NCBI GenBank assembly: GCA_019634165.1
Contig: JAHQVT010000013.1
Coordinates: 122,125-186,124, forward strand
Direction: 5' to 3'
Length of the DNA stretch: 64,000 bases
Source: Rhodospirillales bacterium
GTDB taxonomy: Bacteria; Pseudomonadota; Alphaproteobacteria; Rhodospirillales; Thalassospiraceae
Shown here: piece after piece, positions 8,578 to 16,724 of the stretch
How the letters are laid out: each line of letters starts with the position of its first letter
Position numbering within the stretch: the first letter of the stretch is position 1
Program-made: the position numbers and the translations under genes
Notes under the pieces: model-generated
What the model was told of the DNA's origin: nothing
Seen by the model: only the letters and a program-made list of their open reading frames with translations
Databases searched by the model: none

Positions 8578-9378
8578 TTATTCAGAAATTTTGAATACCG
8601 GAAGGACCGACCCTTCATACTTGGTTTCGATGAATTCGCGGATCGAATCATCGTGATAGGATTCAACCAGTGTCTTAACCCAAGGCGCATCTTTATCCTG
8701 GGTTCGGGTGACGATCACATTGGCATACGGGCTATCATTGCCTTCGATAACAATCGAATCCTTGACCGGGTTCAAACCCGCTTCCAGCGCGTAATTGGTA
8801 TTGATCGCCGATGCATCAAGATCGGCAAGCGAACGGGGAAGCTGTGCTGCGTCAAGTTCTACAAAGCTGATATTCTTAGGGTTTTCAATAATATCAAGCG
8901 GGCTAACAACCAGACCAGCCGCCGGATCAACCTTGATCAAACCTTGGGACTGCAGCACCAAAAGCGCACGGCCACCATTGGTCGGATCGTTTGGAATACC
9001 GATTTCCGCACCGTCTTCAAGCTCGTCCAGGCTTTTGATTTTATCGGAATAAATGCCCATCGGGGTCAGGATGTTATAGCCAACCACCGCAAGGTCATAA
9101 CCACGGTCTTTGATCTGGTTATCCAGATACGGTTTATGCTGGAAGCTGTTGGCATCCAGATCGCCATCATCAAGTGCCTGATTCGGAATGACATAATCCG
9201 AGAAGCTGATGATTTCGATGTCCAAACCCTTGGTTGCTGCGACTTTGGCGACTTGTTCCATGACTTCTTCATGGGCACCCGGGGTCACGGCGACCTTGAT
9301 TTTGTCATTGGCAATTGCCTGTCCGGTAAGGGCGGCAGTCAGAACGGCAGCAGCCGTAAGTTTAAGTAAAAACCGCAT
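8578..9378 (-). CDS. metQ: D-methionine/methionine ABC transporter, substrate-binding protein MetQ
   Basis: Periplasmic receptor of the MetNIQ importer, 266 residues. It matches the NlpA/MetQ family in KIKVAVTPGAHEEVMEQV, FSDYVIPNQALDDGDLDANSF and IPNDPTNGGRAL. Start 9378 has AGGAG 8 bases upstream; the frame is open for 21 more codons without a ribosome site. The signal peptide (1-25, ending QAIAN) has no lipobox cysteine, unlike E. coli MetQ, so this receptor is probably soluble in the periplasm. It is the last gene of metN-metI-metQ. Confidence 0.93.
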   Translation of the reverse strand: MRFLLKLTAAAVLTAALTGQAIANDKIKVAVTPGAHEEVMEQVAKVAATKGLDIEIISFSDYVIPNQALDDGDLDANSFQHKPYLDNQIKDRGYDLAVVGYNILTPMGIYSDKIKSLDELEDGAEIGIPNDPTNGGRALLVLQSQGLIKVDPAAGLVVSPLDIIENPKNISFVELDAAQLPRSLADLDASAINTNYALEAGLNPVKDSIVIEGNDSPYANVIVTRTQDKDAPWVKTLVESYHDDSIREFIETKYEGSVLPVFKISE

Positions 9379-9456
9379 GATAAAGCTCCTTATATGCTTT
9401 GGTGTTTTGCGGGAATTCGAAAATCGAATGTGGGGCGTCAATTCTGTATTCCGGGA

Positions 9457-10116
9457 TCAGATGTTGCGTTTATCGGCCTTGCGCGCCAAACGATCGCCCA
9501 GCATCTGTACGGCCTGAACCACAACAATCAGCGTGATTACCACCAGCGCCATCACATCAGGACGGAACCGCTGATAACCATAGCGAATGCCAAGATCGCC
9601 AAGCCCACCGGCACCGACCGCACCAACCATGGCTGAATAGCCAATCAGGGTAACAGCGGTCAGGGTCAGGCCATGAATGATCCCCGGCAGGGCTTCTGGC
9701 AAAAGGACTTTGGATACAACTTGCAACGGGCGCGCACCCATGGCTTGGGCTGCTTCGATCAGACCGCTATCAACTTCGCGGATCGCCCCTTCGATGATGC
9801 GCGCAATGAACGGAATTGCCGCCACCGTCAGCGGCACGATGGCCGCCGACGTGCCTATCGACGTTCCGACAACCAGACGGGTAAACGGAATGATCGCGAC
9901 GGCCAGAATAATGAACGGCACAGAGCGGGTCGCGTTGACAATCGGGCCGATGATTTTCTGAAACAGCGGCGCTTCAAGAAGCTCGCCGCGGCCAGATGTT
10001 GCCAGCAACACGCCAAGCGGCAAGCCCAGTGCGGTCGCAAGGAAAAGCGAAACGCCGACCATGTAAAGCGTTTCCCAGGTCGCCTGAAGCAGAATTGGTG
10101 CAAGTGTTGAAAACAT
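9457..10116 (-). CDS. metI: Methionine ABC transporter permease MetI
   Basis: A 219-residue inner-membrane permease with about five hydrophobic helices. The EAA-loop region EAAQAMGARPLQVVSKVLLPEA (about 131-152) is the coupling helix that contacts MetN. The N-terminus (LLQATWETLYMVGVSL) and the GYSAMVGAVGAGGLGDLGIRYG segment are characteristic of MetI. It starts three bases after metN ends and is 78 bases from metQ, consistent with one transcript under the SAM-II leader. Confidence 0.94.
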   Translation of the reverse strand: MFSTLAPILLQATWETLYMVGVSLFLATALGLPLGVLLATSGRGELLEAPLFQKIIGPIVNATRSVPFIILAVAIIPFTRLVVGTSIGTSAAIVPLTVAAIPFIARIIEGAIREVDSGLIEAAQAMGARPLQVVSKVLLPEALPGIIHGLTLTAVTLIGYSAMVGAVGAGGLGDLGIRYGYQRFRPDVMALVVITLIVVVQAVQMLGDRLARKADKRNI

Positions 10117-10119
10117 GGT

Positions 10120-10914
10120 TTATCCCTCCTGCCTGTCAGCTATCCCGGCATCCGTACCGGCACGAAATTCAATAAACTCATCAGCCAAAAGCGACTTGGT
10201 TGTCGCATGGACCGGATTGGCGAAAATACCGGCAACTTCGCCTTCTTCGACAATCACACCGCTATCCATGACTGCAACACGGTCACACAGCGCCTTGACC
10301 ACCGCCATTTCGTGGGTAATCACCACCATGGTCAGACCAAGACGACTGTTGATGTCCTTGAGCAGATTGAGGATTTGGCGGGTGGTTTCCGGATCAAGAG
10401 CGGAGGTTACCTCGTCACACAAAAGAACCTTGGGATTGGATGAAAGTGCGCGGGCAATACCGACACGCTGCTTCTGACCGCCCGACAATTCAGCCGGATA
10501 GCGATCGCGTTTGTCATCCAGCCCAACCAACGGCAAAAGCGGATCGACGGCAGCCGCAATCTCATCCTTGCTCGCCCCGGCGAGTTCAAGCGGCAATGCG
10601 ATATTGTCGTAAACCGTGCGCGACGACAAAAGATTGAAGTGCTGAAACACCATGCCAAGTTGGCGGCGGAACAGCGGCAAGTCGCGCTTGGAAAGGGCGG
10701 TTACATCCGTCCCATCAACAATGACGGAACCCGATGTCGGCATTTCAAGCAAATTGATGCAGCGGATCAGGGTTGATTTCCCAGCACCCGAACGGCCAAT
10801 CACACCAACGATTTCGCCTGCTGCAATATCAAGATCGATACCGCGCAATGCTGCGTGTGCTTCGCTTCCGCGTCGGGCAGGATAAGTCTTTTGGACGTTC
10901 GAGAGCCTGATCAT
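10120..10914 (-). CDS. metN: Methionine ABC transporter ATPase MetN, short form lacking the NIL domain
   Basis: A 264-residue ATPase with Walker [10 protein letters not shown] (about 40-48), signature [15 protein letters not shown] (about 141-155) and Walker [16 protein letters not shown] (about 160-174), all typical of MetN. The E. coli protein has about 343 residues and ends in a methionine-binding NIL/ACT-like regulatory domain. This one stops soon after the nucleotide-binding domain, so transinhibition by methionine is presumably absent. ATG at 10914 is chosen (AAAGG nine bases upstream) rather than the TTG at 10923. The gene is preceded by a SAM-II riboswitch and a terminator hairpin. 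Confidence 0.92.
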   Translation of the reverse strand: MIRLSNVQKTYPARRGSEAHAALRGIDLDIAAGEIVGVIGRSGAGKSTLIRCINLLEMPTSGSVIVDGTDVTALSKRDLPLFRRQLGMVFQHFNLLSSRTVYDNIALPLELAGASKDEIAAAVDPLLPLVGLDDKRDRYPAELSGGQKQRVGIARALSSNPKVLLCDEVTSALDPETTRQILNLLKDINSRLGLTMVVITHEMAVVKALCDRVAVMDSGVIVEEGEVAGIFANPVHATTKSLLADEFIEFRAGTDAGIADRQEG

Positions 10915-10937
10915 CGGTCTCAACCTTTCCGTACATA

Positions 10938-10970
10938 CAAAAAAACCGCCGCGGCTTTACCGAGGCGGTC
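10938..10970 (-). terminator. Terminator hairpin in the metN leader (probable expression platform)
   Basis: On the minus strand ACCGCCTCGG pairs with CCGCGGCGGT, with a short A-rich loop, and eight T follow. It lies between the SAM-II aptamer and metN. It is flanked by two copies of GTACATACAA (10931-10940 and 10971-10980). Confidence 0.8.
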
Positions 10971-10987
10971 GTACATACAAGGCATAT

Positions 10988-11052
10988 ACGCCCTCTCGCT
11001 TTAGCCGCATTTTTATCGCGCCCGCAAGCTGAGGAGCAAATCGGCGCGTTCG
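10988..11052 (-). promoter_or_regulatory. SAM-II riboswitch aptamer
   Basis: The minus strand carries the conserved SAM-II pattern. A 6-bp stem CGCGCC (11048-11043) with GGCGCG (11022-11017) encloses a GATTTGC-type loop. It is followed by GATAAAAATG and then GCTAAAG and GAGAGGG, which can close the pseudoknot with the loop. This matches the order of the published SAM-II consensus (CGCGC-GAUUU ... GCGCG-AUAAAUG-GCUAAA-AGGG). SAM-II RNAs bind S-adenosylmethionine and repress methionine genes in alphaproteobacteria, which fits metNIQ directly downstream. Confidence 0.85.
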
Positions 11053-11243
11053 ATCCATCCTATGTACCCGACTGAACCCAGTTCAGCAATGGCAATGACC
11101 ATGCATTTTACGCATAGCTTTTATGATAGCGAAATATATTACACGAATATTTTGTTTAAATTTGTTCCAAACTTGTGATTTCACAATCCCATTCTCTCAC
11201 CGTCTGGTGATGGTCAACATGACTGTTAGATTGGACATATGTG

Positions 11244-12110
11244 ATGGCCTATGCCTTTCGGATCAGCGACCTTGCCAGAACTTTGGCGCAATACCCAACC
11301 GTTGTGACGGTCATGGGTAACAAGATTGATGTGCGCACCAAGGAACAACTCGCGACCTTATCATCGGAAATCACAGCTCTTGAAAAACTGGCCACCGAAG
11401 GCGATACGGCCATTTCGGCGGGAAAATGCGCCAACGCGGCCAGCTTGGCCTCCCGCCTGTCATCAAGTGCGGATCAGATTTCATCGACCCTGTCGGCCTT
11501 TGCAGCACAAGATACCGAACGCTTGAAATCGATGAGCGTCGTCAGCAGAAACAAATTCAATGGCTACGCAACCAGCCGACTACAAGCAGAAAAGCGTTTC
11601 GCCGATGAAATTTCGACACTGCTGACGCAGGAGTCACAAGCAGTTGCAAAATTGGAAAGTGGCAGTGGAGAAAGACCTGATCCCACACCGCACCCACAAC
11701 CAACGCCAACGCCAACACCCACTCCGACGCCTTCTCCATCCCCCGTGCCCGCACCGGTGCCATCGTTGCAAGAAGTTATCGCATCCCTTCCTGGCTATTT
11801 GCAGATCACCATTCCCGATGCAGTTGCCAGTTACGATTCCGACAGCCTGACAGTCGCCTGTAACGCCGCCGGAGATGCCGCGATCAAGCTTGGCGTAAAA
11901 ACACCGGACGGGATCATTGATTACGCAACCGTGCAATTCACGGGTGGCCCAGATGTCAGCAGCCAGCCATGGGCAAGCGCGATCCTGAAGGATAAGGCCC
12001 TAGGCACCATTGATGACCGTGTCGCAGTCCTGAACAACGCCCTGCAGGCAAGGCTGTCACTTGCCAGTGTTTTGGGCGCTGACACATCCCCCGAACCGAT
12101 TAACAGCTGA
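11244..12110 (+). CDS. Unrecognised coiled-coil protein with a Pro-Thr linker, first gene of the PAD cassette
   Basis: About 288 residues, family unknown to me. The N-terminal half (about 30-135) is Ala/Ser/Glu-rich and probably helical or coiled-coil. A proline linker follows at about 150-172, an alternating Pro-Thr then Pro-Ser run with imperfect 6-base DNA repeats. A globular C-terminal part starts at SLQEVIASLPGYLQITIPDAV. There are only two cysteines (in GKCANA and TVACNAA). No signal peptide or membrane helix is evident. The start is uncertain: GTG at 11241, ATG at 11244 or ATG at 11313; there is only a weak GGA. It is 7 bases from the deiminase gene, so co-expression is very likely. 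Confidence 0.6.
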   Translation: MAYAFRISDLARTLAQYPTVVTVMGNKIDVRTKEQLATLSSEITALEKLATEGDTAISAGKCANAASLASRLSSSADQISSTLSAFAAQDTERLKSMSVVSRNKFNGYATSRLQAEKRFADEISTLLTQESQAVAKLESGSGERPDPTPHPQPTPTPTPTPTPSPSPVPAPVPSLQEVIASLPGYLQITIPDAVASYDSDSLTVACNAAGDAAIKLGVKTPDGIIDYATVQFTGGPDVSSQPWASAILKDKALGTIDDRVAVLNNALQARLSLASVLGADTSPEPINS

Positions 12111-12117
12111 GGATGTT

Positions 12118-14448
12118 ATGGCACAATATACCGTACAGCTAACCGCCCCTGCCGGCGCTTACCCGTTTGATGAGGTGCGGGTATCCTTGACCTGCGATAA
12201 TCAGCCACAGCAAACCCAGAACATGACCCTGACGCCCGGTATGGCCGAATCCCATGAGTTCACCATCGAAAACGGAACCTGGCGTTTACGGGTCAATGGT
12301 GCCGGGTTTGTGCCGATTGACGAACAGAATATTGTGGTCAATGGCGATGGACTAAATGCCAAGGATCTCACTGTCATTTACTACACGCTTCACACGGATC
12401 GCAATCGCGACGGTGCCCTTGACGGGGCGGGCATCATCAAGCAATTCACGCCGCCCGCGATCACTTTTGGCGTGCATGGTCAAGGTGCCATTATCCCGGT
12501 CAATTGTAACCGTGATGACAATACAATCACCGCCGGTTATGCCGACAATCAGGACGACAAGGTCAATGGTAACAATGATCTTGCGAGCGGGACTGCCCGC
12601 ATTGAGATACGCCGTACCATTGCCGGTCCTGTTGTCGGCGTTCCCGCAGCGTGGGAACTTAAGCTTGAGGTCAGACGAGAAATCTTGGCCGACGACGAAC
12701 CTGAGAAGCATATCCGGATCTTTGATGGCGTGCGGCAAGACAGCAACGAGATGATCGGCCCTGAAACCGACAGCTTCGCCCGACCGGCCACTGCTGATGT
12801 CGGAGCGAGCAAAATCTATGCAATCGAAGCCGTGCGCTTTGCCGGGCGGAACTTTGCCAACGGTGAATGTCGCCTTGTCCTCAGCGTTATCCAGCCCGAA
12901 GTCACCGGACCGGACACCACCACCTATTGGTATGCAGATAAACTCATGGTCGCACGGTGGATCGGGAATCATCATTTGCAAACCGTTAGCGATCTTTACG
13001 TTGCCATTGCAACCAATGATGACGGGTCAGACAATCAACTGTTCAGAGCCGCGCTTGGTAATGCCGCCGGTGCTGATAATCCGGCGATCACGGTTACGCC
13101 CGGCGATCCGGAAAATGCACACGAAATTGATATCCCGTATCTTAACGGCAATGTCTGGGACGATTACGCCCCAGCGGGTCAGACAGCCCCCGAGCCGGCT
13201 GGCGATGACCGCTGGATGCGCGACACTGTGGTTGCGGGTTACAGCAGCTGGCCGGGAAACAATAATGCCGCGCTGTCGAAGAACGCTTTCATGAAAACCC
13301 ACCGTTGGGGTGCATTGCAGAACTGGGTTTTCGAAAGTCTCCTGAGTGCCGATGTCGGCGTGTTCTACCCGGCGGCCGGAAGCACTGACGATATTGTATC
13401 GGGCAATTCGGGCGGCAATATTGCCGTGACACCGCCGGTCAAAAAGACCACCCTTGCCGGGACGACCAGTTATCGGTTTGGACGGATCTATTACGGCCAT
13501 AACCAGGAGCATCAGGTAGACCGAAGCAGCCGCGACTTCATGGCTGCACAAAACATGCAAGCGCCCATCGTTCTTGATACTGATTGGCTTTATGTCGGCC
13601 ATGTTGATGAAATGATGACCTTTGTGCCAGATCCGAACCCGGCCGATCCATTCAATAAATGGAAGCTACTGGTCGCAAGCCCAGCCGAGGCATACCGTCT
13701 ACTGACAGCCGCCCAGGGTGCACATGGGGCGGCCAACATGCTTAAACGTCCGGCTTGGAACGGCGGTAATAATCAGTTTGATTATACGGATCTTGAGATT
13801 GACGGCACGCCAGTTGGCGCAACCATCAATGCCTTTCTTGGCAATGGTAATGCGCCATTGGATCATCCGGAAACCGGTGCGTCCTACACCTATGAACAAC
13901 TGCGCAACTGGAATATCAACGGCGTAGAGGCCGTTATTGCGCAGAATATTGACCGATTAAAAATGGCGTTCGATCTGGCCGATGATGATATCATCAAGGT
14001 CCCGGTCATTTTCTATCCAGAAGATTACATAGACAAACCCTATGCGCTTTTGGACATGCTAGATCCCACAGCACTGGATGATGATGACGGGTTCAACATC
14101 TATCCGGGGGTTGATGGCGGTTTCCAATGCGGCGCATTGACCGGCGACATGCCCAACATGTTTGTTGGCAACACACGCTTGATGATTCCCAAGCCATGTG
14201 GCCCTTGGATTGTCGATCTGACAGATAATGTCAATCACGGGTACGATCTGTTTGAACGCGATTTGCAGCAAAAGCTTGCAGCCATCGTCAATGGTCCAAC
14301 GTGCGTCTTTATCGACGATTGGGTCGATTATCATACGATGCTTGGCGAAATTCACTGCGGCACCAACGAGGTCCGCAGCCCATATGATGGCCAAACGGCA
14401 TTTGGCAATGCGCGGTATGGCCAATGGTGGACTGCGGTTGATGCCTGA
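12118..14448 (+). CDS. Protein-arginine deiminase (PAD) family protein, vertebrate-like three-domain form
   Basis: Predicted Ca2+-dependent conversion of protein arginine to citrulline. The 776-residue product aligns by eye with animal PADs along its length. It has an N-terminal beta-rich domain (about 1-115), a middle domain opening with VNCNRDDN (about 127, as VNCDRDN in human PAD4) and a C-terminal catalytic domain. Catalytic residues are present: Asp369 (WMRDT), His495 and Asp497 (GHVDEMMTF) and nucleophile Cys747 (IHCGTNEVR), equivalent to Asp350, His471, Asp473 and Cys645 of PAD4. LLVASP, IPKPCGP and the terminal QWW are also shared. No signal peptide is seen. The start has GAGG just upstream, and the first gene of the cassette ends 7 bases earlier. 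The insertions relative to the 663-residue human enzymes lie mainly in the catalytic domain. Confidence 0.92.
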   Translation: MAQYTVQLTAPAGAYPFDEVRVSLTCDNQPQQTQNMTLTPGMAESHEFTIENGTWRLRVNGAGFVPIDEQNIVVNGDGLNAKDLTVIYYTLHTDRNRDGALDGAGIIKQFTPPAITFGVHGQGAIIPVNCNRDDNTITAGYADNQDDKVNGNNDLASGTARIEIRRTIAGPVVGVPAAWELKLEVRREILADDEPEKHIRIFDGVRQDSNEMIGPETDSFARPATADVGASKIYAIEAVRFAGRNFANGECRLVLSVIQPEVTGPDTTTYWYADKLMVARWIGNHHLQTVSDLYVAIATNDDGSDNQLFRAALGNAAGADNPAITVTPGDPENAHEIDIPYLNGNVWDDYAPAGQTAPEPAGDDRWMRDTVVAGYSSWPGNNNAALSKNAFMKTHRWGALQNWVFESLLSADVGVFYPAAGSTDDIVSGNSGGNIAVTPPVKKTTLAGTTSYRFGRIYYGHNQEHQVDRSSRDFMAAQNMQAPIVLDTDWLYVGHVDEMMTFVPDPNPADPFNKWKLLVASPAEAYRLLTAAQGAHGAANMLKRPAWNGGNNQFDYTDLEIDGTPVGATINAFLGNGNAPLDHPETGASYTYEQLRNWNINGVEAVIAQNIDRLKMAFDLADDDIIKVPVIFYPEDYIDKPYALLDMLDPTALDDDDGFNIYPGVDGGFQCGALTGDMPNMFVGNTRLMIPKPCGPWIVDLTDNVNHGYDLFERDLQQKLAAIVNGPTCVFIDDWVDYHTMLGEIHCGTNEVRSPYDGQTAFGNARYGQWWTAVDA

Positions 14449-14478
14449 TATCAATGCACATGAAATGGGAGCGCCCCG

Positions 14479-15096
14479 ATGAGCGCAGAAAGCGACTATC
14501 AACAAGCCCTAAAAGATATCGCAAGCTTAGCCAAGCGCGAAGCAGCCCGCGTCACCAGACGTCCTTCCGCAAAGGCCATAGATCAGGTGTTTCGCAAATA
14601 TGGCGGCACCATCGCCGCCCTACTGATTGCTGATTTAAAGACCGGCGTATGGAAGAAATGGGAAAGTTGGCAACTGGGCGGTGCCATGTCCTACCTGGGA
14701 AGTTTCGCCACATCAGATGCTGTTACGCCGTTGCGTGACATCGAACAGAACTATCCGGTTGCCGACATCCAGACACAGGCAAAGGAACTTGCCGATTTGC
14801 TAGCGACGCTTGAAGTTGCCGTATCGGAAGCCAAACAGCTTGCGCAGGTTCAGGACGCCATAAAAGGCGGCAATACCGACGAGATGGCCCGCGCAATGCT
14901 ATTGGCGCTAGCGAAAATTGACCCTGATTGGCCGGTGCGGGCCTCAGCCATTCAGAAGGATCTTTATAAACTGTCCGCGGACAGTTTTCCTGCGATCAAT
15001 GAATTGGCTGCGGGCAAATTGTCGCAAGCCGATGTAACGAAGGCGTTGGTCGAAATTCTGTTCCAGCAGTTCCTCGGCAAGACCTCGCCGCCTTGA
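14479..15096 (+). CDS. Unrecognised helical protein, third gene of the PAD cassette
   Basis: A 205-residue protein of unknown family. The start at 14479 has GGGAG 8 bases upstream and lies 30 bases after the deiminase stop, so it is probably in the same operon. It looks almost wholly alpha-helical. There is a basic N-terminal stretch KREAARVTRRPSAK (about 19-32), a moderately hydrophobic segment GGTIAALLIADL (about 42-53) and amphipathic helices after residue 90 (ELADLLATLEVAVSEAKQL). It has no cysteine and no signal peptide. It could be a partner, regulator or substrate of the deiminase, but the sequence alone does not say. Confidence 0.6.
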   Translation: MSAESDYQQALKDIASLAKREAARVTRRPSAKAIDQVFRKYGGTIAALLIADLKTGVWKKWESWQLGGAMSYLGSFATSDAVTPLRDIEQNYPVADIQTQAKELADLLATLEVAVSEAKQLAQVQDAIKGGNTDEMARAMLLALAKIDPDWPVRASAIQKDLYKLSADSFPAINELAAGKLSQADVTKALVEILFQQFLGKTSPP

Positions 15097-15117
15097 TTCC
15101 GCAGGAAATCGCGGCAA

Positions 15118-15573
15118 TCAGCTTTCGGCCTTTTTCTCCCACGCGCCTTGTGGGGTTTGCTGCCAGTAGGACAGCTTGTGCCCGGCGTCTTTCCAGTCTT
15201 TCCAGCGGGTGCGCGCCTCGGCCACTGCATCGTGATCGCGGTCATCAAACAGCATTATGACGCGCTCATAGTCACCGACCTTGTCGCTGATGGCGCGGTC
15301 GGTCAGGAACAGGAATTGCGCCCCGTTGGGATTTTCGTCCTCGGATGTCAGCCAGACCGGTTGCATCTCCGCATCCCCATCGGACTTGGAGCCGTGCGGC
15401 AACCAGCTTGCCGGGTCATAGGTCCACAGCAGGGTATTGATGGCCTCGATGCGTTCTTCAACGCCGGTTATCACCACGGCACGCTTTTCGCGCTCCAGCG
15501 TTTTGGAGAGCAGCGTGGGCAAGGCCCGTTCCAGCGGCATGCTGGTGAGATGGTAAAACCAGATATCAGCCAT
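15118..15573 (-). CDS. holC: DNA polymerase III chi subunit
   Basis: A 151-residue protein matching HolC: MADIWFYHL at the start, LERALPTLLSKTLEREKRAVV, then LLWTYDPASWLPHG, the hallmark segment of chi. HolC links the clamp-loader to single-strand binding protein. In related genomes it follows pepA directly on the same strand; here a plus-strand gene for an exported protein (15694-16656) lies between them. No good ribosome site is seen before the ATG. Confidence 0.9.
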   Translation of the reverse strand: MADIWFYHLTSMPLERALPTLLSKTLEREKRAVVITGVEERIEAINTLLWTYDPASWLPHGSKSDGDAEMQPVWLTSEDENPNGAQFLFLTDRAISDKVGDYERVIMLFDDRDHDAVAEARTRWKDWKDAGHKLSYWQQTPQGAWEKKAES

Positions 15574-15693
15574 GAAGCGCTTTTATCGTGATCCACCAAT
15601 TGCCGCAAGGTCATCGGTGAAGTTGGCCGATATCCATCACGAAACCCCGGACGTTACGTCTAAATCGCGTAAACTCAACAAAGGAGATTCGCG

Positions 15694-16656
15694 ATGATGA
15701 GACGGACAATTATTCTAGGCTTGGGTATAACGTTTGTCGCCTTGGCAGGATTCTCACAGCCATCATTTGCCGATATCACCTGCACACTGCAGGATGAAAC
15801 AAAAGACAGCCAAATCGCCACCGTCAAAGGTGTCAAGGTTGGCTATCACCTGACCACACCAAATGACAAATCCGAAGTCGGCAACCTGTGCAAGCGCATC
15901 ACCGACCCGCTCGATATCTGGCGATACGGGGACTATTACCCGCTTTATCAGAGCCAGCCGATCAAAGAAAGCGGCAACCAGATTGAACAGTATGTGTCTT
16001 CGCGCGGTGGCAAGCAGCCCGCATTGCAGCGATATATCTGCAAGGATACCAACAACGCCAATGTCGGTCTTTATGTGACGGAATGGCAACCGGCGCCCAA
16101 TTCAGAGGCCAATAATATTGGCACCATGGTTCTTCATCTGGCATGTGCAGGGCAAAGTGGTCAGGGAACCGGCATTGCATTGCTGAACAAGGCGGCAAAG
16201 GACGCCTTTTCAAAGATCTCGGGCCAAAACCCCAACGCTGAAAACCAGTCAGTTTCAATGAAGCTTGTGGCAACCAAGGGTGCGCAGACCTTTTACAATC
16301 GAACATCCCTTACGCTTCAGGATGAAGACACGTATCAAGCGAGCTTCGCCTATAGCAACCGAGCGAATTATAGCGATGGCTGGTTTGTTTTCCTGCGCAA
16401 CACCGCTGCGCCACAGAGTTATGCAGACTGCGCAAACATCGTCTATGACAAGTATTACGAGACCGATTCCTACCAGACGGCCATAAAATTGCTTGGCGAT
16501 GCCCCCTGGGTCAAACAAGCCCGAAAGTGTCAAAACACCAAAGCATCAACGACAAATTTCAATATCTGGCTGGCCGAACGCGCTGCGGAAGACCCGACAT
16601 TGGACGACTCCCCGGCTTGGAAACAGGCCTTTGAGACTCTTCAAACTGCTCAATAG
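15694..16656 (+). CDS. Exported hypothetical protein between holC and pepA
   Basis: A 320-residue protein that I do not recognise. Residues 1-27 form a clear signal peptide (basic start, hydrophobic core, cleavage after PSFA), so it is probably periplasmic or secreted. Cysteines are scattered and probably paired (ITCTL, NLCKR, YICKD, HLACAG, YADCAN, ARKCQN). AAGGAG lies 7-8 bases before the two adjacent ATG codons. It is Tyr/Asn-rich with no enzyme motif that I can name. It lies on the opposite strand to holC and pepA and ends at a shared bidirectional terminator, suggesting insertion into that pair. Confidence 0.6.
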   Translation: MMRRTIILGLGITFVALAGFSQPSFADITCTLQDETKDSQIATVKGVKVGYHLTTPNDKSEVGNLCKRITDPLDIWRYGDYYPLYQSQPIKESGNQIEQYVSSRGGKQPALQRYICKDTNNANVGLYVTEWQPAPNSEANNIGTMVLHLACAGQSGQGTGIALLNKAAKDAFSKISGQNPNAENQSVSMKLVATKGAQTFYNRTSLTLQDEDTYQASFAYSNRANYSDGWFVFLRNTAAPQSYADCANIVYDKYYETDSYQTAIKLLGDAPWVKQARKCQNTKASTTNFNIWLAERAAEDPTLDDSPAWKQAFETLQTAQ

Positions 16657-16670
16657 CCATGCATCATGGA

Positions 16671-16701
16671 AAAAGGCCGGGAACAGATTTCCCGGCCTTT
16701 T
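16671..16701. terminator. Bidirectional terminator between the exported protein gene and pepA
   Basis: Stem AAAGGCCGGGAA/TTCCCGGCCTTT with a short loop and T on both sides. It serves two convergent genes. Confidence 0.88.
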
Positions 16702-16724
16702 GAAGATCATACCGCTGAACGAGG

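Noticed and set aside
11690..11745. Microsatellite or CRISPR-like repeat
   Set aside because: The 6-base repeats encode the Pro-Thr linker in frame; there are no spacers and no conserved long repeat.
12352..12981. A 209-codon minus-strand frame inside the PAD gene
   Set aside because: A shadow of the PAD middle domain with no start signal.
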